From Ruminococcus flavefaciens (GTDB lineage Bacteria; Bacillota; Clostridia; Oscillospirales; Ruminococcaceae): 46,311 bases of DNA. A program made the position numbers and the translations under genes. Position 1 is the first letter of the stretch, and each line of letters begins with the position of its first letter. Shown here piece after piece: positions 26,272 through 33,506 of this stretch. The stretch spans positions 1 to 46,311 of the forward strand of contig DBYI01000065.1 in assembly GCA_002310115.1 (NCBI GenBank), written 5' to 3'. The notes beneath the pieces were generated by a model. That model was not told where the DNA came from. It was given only the letters and a program-made list of their open reading frames with translations, and did not search any database.

Positions 26272-27864
26272 TCAATTTCCTTCCATTCTTCTGCATACCG
26301 CCTCGGCACATTTCATGCCGTCGACTGCAGCAGAAACTATTCCGCCTGCATAGCCCGCTCCCTCGCCGCAAGGATATAACCCCACAAGGGATATTGACTG
26401 CAAATTATCTCCACGATCTATACGCACAGGAGAGCTGCTCCTGCTTTCGATACCTATAAGCAGAGTATCACTATCGTCGAAGCCTTCTATTTTCTTTCCC
26501 ATCTCCTTAATGCCGTCTTTTAGTGACTGACATACGAAATCCGGAAGATATTCCTCAGGAGCTGCAAACTTAACAGCAGGACGGTATGATGGTTTAACTT
26601 TTCCAAAATTTTCACTTACACGACCATTCATAAAATCTCCTAGTACAGATGCAGGAGCACTATAATCACTGCCACCTGCAATAAACGCCTTTTCCTCAAG
26701 ATCTCTCTGAAAATACATTCCTGCAAGTGGGTGATCACTGCCGTAATCCTCAGGGCCAACATTTACAAGTAGAGCACTGTTGGAGTTTTCTGCATCACGG
26801 GGAAAAAAACTCATACCATTTACTGCGAGCCTGCCCTCTTCCGAAGAAGCTGCAACCACATGGCCACCAGGACACATACAGAATGTGTAAAGCGTCCGCC
26901 CGTTAGCAAGATGTACCGCAAGCTTGTAATCCGCCGATTTAAGTGCAGGATGTCCTGCAAAACTACCGTACATAGCTCTGTCAATATCAGCACGAAGGTG
27001 TTCAACTCTTACTCCTAATGAGAAACTCTTCTGAGAAAGACTTATTCTCTCATTGTGAAGTAACTCAAAAGTGTCTCTTGCACTGTGCCCTGTCGCGAGT
27101 ATGAGATTGTCTGCCGGCAAGATAAAAGTCTCACCGCCTCGAGTGTAGCTCACCGCGGATAGTATGCCGTTTTCTGCTTCAAAGCCACAGAATTTTGAAT
27201 TAAATCTGACCTCTCCGCCTAGTGATATTACTTTTTCGCGTAGAGCTTTTACAACCCCTCGAAGCTTGTCCGTACCAATATGTGGTTTCGCAAGATATAG
27301 TATCTCCTCTGGAGCACCGAACTCAACAAGACGACATAGTATCCAGCCGATACGGCTGTCCTTAATTCCTGTGGTGAGCTTACCATCGGAAAAAGTACCT
27401 GCACCTCCTTCACCGAACTGGACATTGCATTCTGGGTCTAGCTTTCCGCCATTTTGAAACTCCTCTACAGTCATGCAACGCTTGTCAACATCACTACCGC
27501 GCTCAAGGACAATAGGCTTTGCGCCTGCCATTGCAAGCACAAGTGCTGCAAACATACCAGCAGGACCAAATCCAACTATAACTGGTCTTGTTCCACATTT
27601 TCTCACCATAGGTACAGAATACTCATCAGGCTCGTACTTTGACGCATTTTTCAGCGTTTTTATGATCTTCTCCTCATTATTTGCTTCTATATCAAGTGAT
27701 ATTATAAAGTGAACGTCACTTTTTTTGCGAGCGTCCACGGACTTTTTCGCAAGCTTTACGCTTATTATCTTATTGCGACTTATTTTGAGTTTTTTTTCGC
27801 ACAAGACTACAAGGTCTGAAAAGTCGGTATCAAGAGCCACTCTTATAGCACTGACTCTTATCAT
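26272..27864 (-). CDS. FAD-dependent protein, uncharacterised dehydrogenase-type (COG2509-like)
   Basis: A 530-residue flavoprotein. After an N-terminal ferredoxin-like region of about 85 residues comes the dinucleotide-binding PVIVGFGPAGMFAALVLAMAGAKPIVLERG, then FGEGGAGTFSDGKLTTGIKD, the second binding segment LPADNLILATGHSARDTFELL and the C-terminal SLVGLYPCGEGAGYAGGIVSAAVDGM. The family is widespread in Firmicutes with unknown substrate. It forms an ATGA overlap with the other flavoprotein upstream; the two are distant relatives that often occur near each other. Confidence 0.88.
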   Translation of the reverse strand: MIRVSAIRVALDTDFSDLVVLCEKKLKISRNKIISVKLAKKSVDARKKSDVHFIISLDIEANNEEKIIKTLKNASKYEPDEYSVPMVRKCGTRPVIVGFGPAGMFAALVLAMAGAKPIVLERGSDVDKRCMTVEEFQNGGKLDPECNVQFGEGGAGTFSDGKLTTGIKDSRIGWILCRLVEFGAPEEILYLAKPHIGTDKLRGVVKALREKVISLGGEVRFNSKFCGFEAENGILSAVSYTRGGETFILPADNLILATGHSARDTFELLHNERISLSQKSFSLGVRVEHLRADIDRAMYGSFAGHPALKSADYKLAVHLANGRTLYTFCMCPGGHVVAASSEEGRLAVNGMSFFPRDAENSNSALLVNVGPEDYGSDHPLAGMYFQRDLEEKAFIAGGSDYSAPASVLGDFMNGRVSENFGKVKPSYRPAVKFAAPEEYLPDFVCQSLKDGIKEMGKKIEGFDDSDTLLIGIESRSSSPVRIDRGDNLQSISLVGLYPCGEGAGYAGGIVSAAVDGMKCAEAVCRRMEGN

Positions 27865-29102
27865 TTAAGTTCACCTCTCAGTGATTCAGCACAGTTTCTG
27901 CCTGCAAATATTCCCGACGACCATGCCCACTGCAGATTATAGCCGCCACAGTCTCCATCTACATCCAGTATCTCGCCACAAAGGAAAATACCTTTCTCAC
28001 TTCTAAGTTGCAATCTTTCATCTACACAATCACCACTGATACCGCCCGAAGTCACTTGTGCTTCTTTCCATGACGCACTTCCAAGCACGTTAAAATCAAG
28101 GTTTTTTATTAGTTGGGCAAGCTGTCTAAGCTCCGTATCACGAAGCGATGATATCTCGTCAGTAAGGGAGCGTCCCAGTGAACGCTTTGTTAGGTAAAGT
28201 GCAAGGTTTCTAGGGAAAAGCCCTGTAAGGAGCTCCTCAGTGGTATGACTACCACGCTGGTACTGTATAATACGCAAGTAGCCCATAAGCTGATCAATAT
28301 CCATATCTGCTGCGAGATCGAGTCGCAGAGTAAGTTTTCCATCATAATTTGACACGAGATGAGCCATATTAAATACGCATATTCCGGAAAGTGCGCTATC
28401 CGTAAACTGTATCTCTCCAACTTCCTCCTTCAGAAGTCTGCCTCCTGAATAAGCCATAACTCTGCCCTTTGCACGAATTCCCTTAAGGCCTTTAAGAAGC
28501 TCAGGACGCACTCTAAGCGGTGCAACAGCAGGACATATCTTTGTAGTATGGCATCCTTTGCTGCGAAGAAGTCGAATCACACTGCCGTCAGTACCGTACT
28601 GAGGAGCGGCATAACCTCCTGCTGCAACAATAATGCGCTTGCATGGATACTTTTCACCAGAGGTTGACAATATCCTAAAGCAGTCCGCAGCGCTCTCTAT
28701 GAAATTAGCTTCAAATCCACAACGTTCAACTACATTGAGCTCTGCAGCACGCAATCTTAGAGCCGAAAGTATGGTGGAAGCAGCATTGCTTTTAGGATAA
28801 ACTCTGCCCTTGGTATCAGCAGAGCAGATAACTCCAAGGCTGCCGAAGAACTCCTTTGCAGATGGAGTAGAGTTTATTATCCTCATGACATTTTTAACGC
28901 TACCATGATAATGCTCAAAGCTCATGTTGACGTTGCTTAGATTACATCTACCGTTGCCAGTTGCAAGAAGTTTCTTTCCAACTCTGTCAAGTTTTTCAAG
29001 TATTACAACCTTTGCCTGAGGCATAATGTTCTTTGCCTCCACAGCAGCTGCAAGTCCAGAAGCTCCACCGCCTATTATAGCGATATCCGTGATCCTGCTC
29101 AT
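27861..29102 (-). CDS. NAD(P)/FAD-dependent oxidoreductase, HI0933/YhiN (BaiN-like) family
   Basis: A 413-residue flavoprotein. Features are the N-terminal IAIIGGGASGLAAAVEAKN, VVILEKLDRVGKKLLATGNGRCNLSN (the family signature), RVYPKSNAASTIL, IVAAGGYAAPQYGTDGS and the C-terminal LCGEILDVDGDCGGYNLQWAWSSG. Members are implicated in flavin-dependent reductions such as bile-acid 7-dehydroxylation steps, but most have no known substrate. The ATG at 29102 is chosen over a GTG at 29111 because AAGGGG lies 8 nt before it. Confidence 0.9.
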   Translation of the reverse strand: MSRITDIAIIGGGASGLAAAVEAKNIMPQAKVVILEKLDRVGKKLLATGNGRCNLSNVNMSFEHYHGSVKNVMRIINSTPSAKEFFGSLGVICSADTKGRVYPKSNAASTILSALRLRAAELNVVERCGFEANFIESAADCFRILSTSGEKYPCKRIIVAAGGYAAPQYGTDGSVIRLLRSKGCHTTKICPAVAPLRVRPELLKGLKGIRAKGRVMAYSGGRLLKEEVGEIQFTDSALSGICVFNMAHLVSNYDGKLTLRLDLAADMDIDQLMGYLRIIQYQRGSHTTEELLTGLFPRNLALYLTKRSLGRSLTDEISSLRDTELRQLAQLIKNLDFNVLGSASWKEAQVTSGGISGDCVDERLQLRSEKGIFLCGEILDVDGDCGGYNLQWAWSSGIFAGRNCAESLRGELK

Positions 29103-29107
29103 ATTCT

Positions 29108-29977
29108 TCACCCCTTAGGTATAAGATCGATGACCGCGACCTCGGGACGATTATTCAAGCGCACAGGTGCAGGATAAACACCTATGCCAGATGTAATGAA
29201 CATCTTTCCACCGTCGTAGTCAAAGAGGCCCTTGTCGTATATCTCAAGCTCCTTGTGCAGAAGCTTTGGTAGCCATACATCCTTTTCAGAACAATAAAGC
29301 GGTCCGAGACCGAATGGAAGCTGAGCCATTTCGCCGTGAGTATCAGCGCAAATCGTGAGATCAGCTCCGAAATCTGCAAATTTTTCATAATTTGGTATAT
29401 GTGCAAGAAGTATATTGAAACTGTCACTGTCAATTGTGTACTCGTTACTTAAGTCAAATGTAGAACTGTAATATACATTATCAATACCTATAATGCGAAA
29501 CATACTGCCATTAATCTCAACATATTCCTCATCATAGTTTAGTACTTTTGCACCTGCTTTTTTCAGTTCTTCAATATACCTTTCATCATAATCATGCTCG
29601 CCCGTAACGCAATAAATGGGATAACCTTGAGAAACAATATCTTTTGCCAGTTCCACAGGCTTCTGTATGAGCTCCCATTCACTATCACTGGTGTACATAT
29701 CACCAAGTATAAAAACCATATCAGGTTCATTCCTGTCGATAGTTTTTAATATAGTTTTATTGCTAATTCCAAGCTTTGTGGCGTGCTGATCGCTTATAAC
29801 AGCTATCCTTACCCTAGAACTAATCTTCTGGGATAAAATAGTCACCTTGGTAGTTCTGAGCGTGTAGTTACTGAACCACCATATTCCCGCTATTAGAGCC
29901 AACCATAAAAATTTTGAATAACTCTTCTTCTCTTTTTTCCTTTTTTCAATGTCGACTGTCTTTTTGCCTGATGCCAT
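29108..29977 (-). CDS. Membrane-anchored metallophosphoesterase (YkuE/calcineurin-like)
   Basis: A 289-residue protein with a basic N-terminus, one membrane segment at about 22-40 (KFLWLALIAGIWWFSNYTL) and a calcineurin-like domain outside the membrane. Motif I is SDQHA (Asp63, His65) and motif II LGDMY (Asp93). Motif III reads TGEHDY (126-130), where Asn is expected in place of Glu127; the terminal Gly-His-x-His reads ADTHG (His214), with Asp212 in place of the first His. Asn- and His-type ligands thus seem replaced by carboxylates. The C-terminal RLNNRPEVAVIDL is typical of the YkuE/YaeI branch. It shares one base with the mscS stop (TAATG). Confidence 0.85.
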   Translation of the reverse strand: MASGKKTVDIEKRKKEKKSYSKFLWLALIAGIWWFSNYTLRTTKVTILSQKISSRVRIAVISDQHATKLGISNKTILKTIDRNEPDMVFILGDMYTSDSEWELIQKPVELAKDIVSQGYPIYCVTGEHDYDERYIEELKKAGAKVLNYDEEYVEINGSMFRIIGIDNVYYSSTFDLSNEYTIDSDSFNILLAHIPNYEKFADFGADLTICADTHGEMAQLPFGLGPLYCSEKDVWLPKLLHKELEIYDKGLFDYDGGKMFITSGIGVYPAPVRLNNRPEVAVIDLIPKG

Positions 29978-30897
29978 TAGAACTTTTCCTTTACATGGAT
30001 ATCGAGCTGATCGAATGGTATCTCGATACCATTCTCATCAAACGCCGCCTTAACGGCTTCGGTCATATTGTAGCGTTCAGTAAGGTAATCACCGTTGTTC
30101 ACCCATATCAGTACATCTATACCTATGGAGCTTCTGTTATGTGAGCTCATACGTATAACTGGCTCTGGAGTTTTAAGTATGTTTCTTTGAACGGAAATTA
30201 TATCAAGAATGATTTGTTTCGCCTTCTCAAAATCCGCACTATAACTGATATTGAAGTTAAGATCGATACGTCTTGTTGGCGTATCCGTAAAATTAATTAT
30301 CTTTGCATCCGTAATCTTGCCATTTGGCATAAAAACAGTCTTTCCATCAAACGTAGAGATTTTGGTGTAAAATATTCCAATGTCTTTTACAGTTCCTATA
30401 GAATCGTCAAGCTCCACGATATCACCTGTAGTAAATGGTTTAGTAAAAAGTATTATGAATCCGCCACTGAGGTTAGAAAGACAGCTTTGAAGCGCTAAGC
30501 TGATTGCGAGCCCTGCCGCTCCGAGGATAGTGATTATGGATGACATTGGCACTTTCAACACCGATAATGCCATTATCACCACAGCTATGTAAAGAATAAT
30601 CTTAATCAGTGATACTAGGAAACTCTTCGCCGCTCCGTTAACATTTGACTTTGAAACGGCCTTTCCCACTATCTTCGCAATGAGTTTTGATATGATTATG
30701 CCGATAACTAGTATCAGCATAGCTATTATCAGCAAAGGCAGAGCCTTTTCAAGGTATTCTAACCCGTCTGCAAGTATTCCCGAAGTTTTTTCCACGGATT
30801 CATGTATGCTTCCCATAAACTCTCCGGTGGTTGTTTCAACTGCGGAAGTGACCGATATTTCGGTTGTTGTTTCAGTTATCAGCTGAGTGCCTGTCAA
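29977..30897 (-). CDS. mscS: Small-conductance mechanosensitive channel (MscS family)
   Basis: A 306-residue channel that releases solutes on hypo-osmotic shock. A Thr-rich N-terminal stretch precedes TM1 (ALPLLIIAMLILVIGIIISKL), TM2 (IILYIAVVIMALSVL) and the pore helix TM3 (SSIITILGAAGLAISLALQSCLSNLSGGFIILF), followed by FTTGDIVELDDSIGTVKDIGIFYTKI and a cytoplasmic domain ending FDQLDIHVKE. The TTG at 30897 is proposed because GGAG lies 8 nt upstream and the promoter -10 is at 30965-30970; more upstream starts would fall before or at the transcription start or lack a ribosome site. First gene of the long operon. Confidence 0.92.
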   Translation of the reverse strand: MTGTQLITETTTEISVTSAVETTTGEFMGSIHESVEKTSGILADGLEYLEKALPLLIIAMLILVIGIIISKLIAKIVGKAVSKSNVNGAAKSFLVSLIKIILYIAVVIMALSVLKVPMSSIITILGAAGLAISLALQSCLSNLSGGFIILFTKPFTTGDIVELDDSIGTVKDIGIFYTKISTFDGKTVFMPNGKITDAKIINFTDTPTRRIDLNFNISYSADFEKAKQIILDIISVQRNILKTPEPVIRMSSHNRSSIGIDVLIWVNNGDYLTERYNMTEAVKAAFDENGIEIPFDQLDIHVKEKF

Positions 30898-30964
30898 AAT
30901 ATCATCTCCGTATGAAATGGTAATATACCATGTAAAAAACATTATAATATGTATATTTAATATA

Positions 30965-30993
30965 AGTATAACAGATTTCGCAAATAACGTCAA
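30965..30993 (-). promoter_or_regulatory. Promoter of the mscS-to-cbiC operon
   Basis: Minus strand TTGACG at 30993-30988 and TATACT at 30970-30965 with a 17-bp spacer, each 5 of 6 to consensus. The start point would be near 30958, leaving about 60 nt before the mscS TTG. That leader is too short for a cobalamin riboswitch (about 200 nt). It is the only clear promoter found for the following 22 kb of leftward genes. Confidence 0.82.
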
Positions 30994-31012
30994 TATTATC
31001 TGCAATTATTGT

Positions 31013-31049
31013 AAAAAAATCTGCACTTCAGCCAAATGATGAAGTGCAG
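31013..31049 (-). terminator. Intrinsic terminator after the nucleotide-sugar dehydratase gene
   Basis: On the minus strand CTGCACTTCA, a 9-nt loop and TGAAGTGCAG form a perfect 10-bp stem (31021-31049) followed by a run of seven T (31013-31019). It separates this unit from the mscS promoter. Confidence 0.9.
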
Positions 31050-31058
31050 GTTTGTATG

Positions 31059-32585
31059 TTATTTCTTTGATTCCTCTGAATCAAGTATTTTACCGTTAAA
31101 CTCCTCAGGAGTAATAAAAGTAGGTACCATTTCATGAAGCGCCTGTATCGCAACTGACTCATCATTAAGCTGTGCAGCATCACGGAGCTTTTTAAGTCTA
31201 GAAGCAAAGTGATCTTCATCGATATCTATCTGTTTTCCAATGAAAATAAGCTTGTTGGAAGTCTTTTTAAGTCCCTCCTCCATCATGAGAAGCTCTTCTT
31301 TTATCTTCTCACCTGGACGAAGTCCCGTAAAAACAATAGGCACATCTTTGTATGGTACTTTTCCATACATTCTTATGAGATTTTCAGCAAGAGTTACGAT
31401 CTTAACGGGTTGCCCCATATCAAGTACGAATATCTCGCCACCGTTTGCAATCGCGGCAGCCTCCATAACAAGGCTTACAGCCTCTGGAATAGTCATAAAA
31501 TAGCGGATTATATCCTCATGAGTGACTGTAACTGGCTTGCCCTGCTCTATCTGTCTCTTGAAAAGTGGTATTACCGAACCGTTTGAACCAAGAACATTAC
31601 CGAAACGTGTAGTTACGAACTCTGTCTTTCCCTCATGTTGCTGTGAAAGATACTGAACTATCATCTCGCAGCAGCGTTTTGAAGCGCCCATTGCGTTTGT
31701 CGGATTTACAGCCTTGTCTGTAGAAATCATGACAAACTTCTGAACGTCGTGAAACTGAGCTAGTGTAGCAACATTGAATGTTCCGATTACGTTGTTCTTG
31801 ATGGCCTCCATAGGAGAACTCTCCATAAGAGGAACGTGTTTATGTGCTGCTGCATGAAATACTATCTGCGGCTTGTATCTCTCGAAGATTTGATTCATAC
31901 GAAAATAATCACGTACAGAAGCAATAAGCGTTACGAGATCAAGTTCGCTACCATACTCCATAACAAGCTCCTGCTGTATCTCATAAGCATTATTTTCATA
32001 AATATCGACGATTATTATCTTCCTAGGGTTATATCTTGCAATCTGACGAACAAGCTCTGAACCAATGCTTCCGCCGCCACCTGTTACCATACATATCTTG
32101 TCGCCGATGAAATCCTTTATGTCCTTGTTATCGAATTTTATGGGATTTCTTCCAAGAAGCTCCTCAACCTTGATATCCCTTACCTGTCCGAGAAGGGACG
32201 CAGAGTCATCAAGGATAAGGTTTCCGATAAAGGGAACTATCTTGAGGGGCAGCTTTGTCTCGTTGCAGATATCTATTATAGCCTTGCGCTCGTCCGAAGT
32301 GAGGGACGGAATGGCAAGTATAAGCTGCTCTATCTCATATTCTTTTGCGTACTTTACGATCTCTTCCGATCTTCCGACCACCTTTACGCCGAGGATCTCC
32401 TTTCCCAGCTTAGCAGGGTCGTTGTCGATTATACATACAGGCTCGAACTGAGCTGAAAACTTATCATCGGTATAAGGCGATCTCTGAGCGTTGAATATCT
32501 CATTGATCAGCATGGTAGCGGCAACACCGCCTCCGATTATCATGGTCCTTTTCGCGCAGCAATCAAGTTTGTTTTCCAATTCCAC
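31059..32585 (-). CDS. UDP-sugar 4,6-dehydratase of the FlaA1/CapD/PglF family, without the membrane part
   Basis: A 508-residue nucleotide-sugar enzyme. Residues 1 to about 140 form a CoA-binding-like Rossmann domain (RTMIIGGGVAATMLI). The extended SDR catalytic domain begins at about 165 with MVTGGGGSIGSELVRQIARY and holds STDKAVNPTNAMGASKR, where Met replaces the usual SDR Tyr, as known for this family. Most members (WbpM, PglF, EpsC) have an extra N-terminal block of four membrane helices and about 600 residues; this one has none, and the kinase stop 36 nt upstream leaves no room. The likely role is a first step to bacillosamine- or quinovosamine-type sugars. Start is GTG with GGAGG 6 nt upstream. 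Confidence 0.9.
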   Translation of the reverse strand: MELENKLDCCAKRTMIIGGGVAATMLINEIFNAQRSPYTDDKFSAQFEPVCIIDNDPAKLGKEILGVKVVGRSEEIVKYAKEYEIEQLILAIPSLTSDERKAIIDICNETKLPLKIVPFIGNLILDDSASLLGQVRDIKVEELLGRNPIKFDNKDIKDFIGDKICMVTGGGGSIGSELVRQIARYNPRKIIIVDIYENNAYEIQQELVMEYGSELDLVTLIASVRDYFRMNQIFERYKPQIVFHAAAHKHVPLMESSPMEAIKNNVIGTFNVATLAQFHDVQKFVMISTDKAVNPTNAMGASKRCCEMIVQYLSQQHEGKTEFVTTRFGNVLGSNGSVIPLFKRQIEQGKPVTVTHEDIIRYFMTIPEAVSLVMEAAAIANGGEIFVLDMGQPVKIVTLAENLIRMYGKVPYKDVPIVFTGLRPGEKIKEELLMMEEGLKKTSNKLIFIGKQIDIDEDHFASRLKKLRDAAQLNDESVAIQALHEMVPTFITPEEFNGKILDSEESKK

Positions 32586-32621
32586 AATAAACCTCCCAAA
32601 TTTGCTTCAAAAGCAAAAAAA

Positions 32622-33215
32622 TCAATCAATATCCTCACGGAGCTCCGAAATGTATTTCTTTATCCTGCAAAAGCATTCATCGGCAGTACCGTTATTCTCA
32701 AACCTTATGTCAATACCTGCCTCAGCAAGTTTTTCGTCGGAAAAGTCCTCGTTATCCGCTAAAAACCTGCGGCAAAGCTCTGCGTACTTTGGCTGTGACT
32801 GCTTCTTTTCACGCTCTACCGCACGAAGGAAACGTATATCGTCATTCACCTCAACATATATCGGAACAACAACGTCCTTTCCGCAGTATTCTCTAAGACG
32901 CAGAAACGACTCAACAGTACCTATCCCGGCGCAGTCCCCCTTGTCCAGAGAAATGCTGTCGGCAGCCGTACAGTAAGTCCAGTCACCGTGGCAGGTATGG
33001 TATGTACGCGATTCAATGACCTTTCCGCTTTCCTGCATCAGGCGGAAGCGTTCGTTGTCAACAAAGTGGTACTCGACTCCCTCCTGCTCGCTGTTTCTCA
33101 CAGGACGGGTGGTGTAAAGCACAATGGGCAGAAGCCCCAGTTCAGCGACTATGCGGCTGTACATGGTATCCTTCCCGGAAGCGCTCTTGCCGATGATATA
33201 AAAAATACGGTTCAT
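32622..33215 (-). CDS. Guanylate kinase-like protein (divergent)
   Basis: A 197-residue P-loop kinase. The N-terminus has IIGKSASGKDTMYSRIV instead of the usual Gly-Pro-Ser-Gly-Ser-Gly-Lys-Ser/Thr, while YTTRPVRNSEQEGVEYHFVD fits the guanylate-binding TTRxxRxxExxGxxYxF segment. The lid and C-terminal parts are weakly conserved. It could phosphorylate GMP, but a specialised nucleotide kinase role is equally possible; a canonical gmk may be elsewhere. The ATG at 33215 is chosen because GGAG lies 7 nt upstream; the open frame extends 18 codons further without support. First gene of a two-gene unit with the sugar dehydratase. Confidence 0.78.
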   Translation of the reverse strand: MNRIFYIIGKSASGKDTMYSRIVAELGLLPIVLYTTRPVRNSEQEGVEYHFVDNERFRLMQESGKVIESRTYHTCHGDWTYCTAADSISLDKGDCAGIGTVESFLRLREYCGKDVVVPIYVEVNDDIRFLRAVEREKKQSQPKYAELCRRFLADNEDFSDEKLAEAGIDIRFENNGTADECFCRIKKYISELREDID

Positions 33216-33267
33216 ATCAAAGCTCCACATATGATTTCTTTTATTGCAGATTACTCCACAATAAGAC

Positions 33268-33296
33268 ATTATAGCACATAAGTATCAATAAATCAA
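33268..33296 (-). promoter_or_regulatory. Promoter of the kinase / sugar-dehydratase unit
   Basis: Minus strand TTGATT at 33296-33291 and TATAAT at 33273-33268, spacer 17 bp. The start point would be near 33261, giving a leader of about 46 nt before the ATG at 33215. Confidence 0.82.
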
Positions 33297-33364
33297 GTGG
33301 AGAACGTATCAAAAATTGCTGTCTTGTGACCAAAAACAAAGAAATAGTCTAATTCACCTAAATA

Positions 33365-33393
33365 TTGCTCATTTGTTCCCGAATACTGAGCAA
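33365..33393. repeat. Inverted repeat upstream of the cellulase gene
   Basis: TTGCTCA (33365-33371) and TGAGCAA (33387-33393) are perfect complements separated by 15 nt, so the half-sites repeat at 22 bp, about two helical turns. It lies about 45 nt upstream of the proposed -35 box of the GH9 gene. This would suit a dimeric activator or a looped regulator. No protein is assigned. Confidence 0.45.
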
Positions 33394-33438
33394 AATGCTG
33401 TTTTAAAAGACCAATTTGTAAATTTTCTGCACCTGTAC

Positions 33439-33467
33439 TTTACATTATTTTCAAAAAGTATTAAAGT
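33439..33467 (+). promoter_or_regulatory. Possible promoter of the GH9 cellulase gene
   Basis: TTTACA at 33439-33444 and TAAAGT at 33462-33467, spacer 17 bp. The -10 box matches only 4 of 6, weaker than the other promoters of the window, which would fit a gene needing an activator. AGGAGG with 9-nt spacing precedes the ATG at 33507. Confidence 0.5.
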
Positions 33468-33506
33468 ATATATTGAAAAAATGCAGAAAACAGGAGGATA
33501 TTACAA

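Noticed and set aside
33216..33269. An 18-residue extension of the guanylate-kinase-like protein
   Set aside because: The extension covers the transcription start and -10 box; GGAG supports the ATG at 33215.
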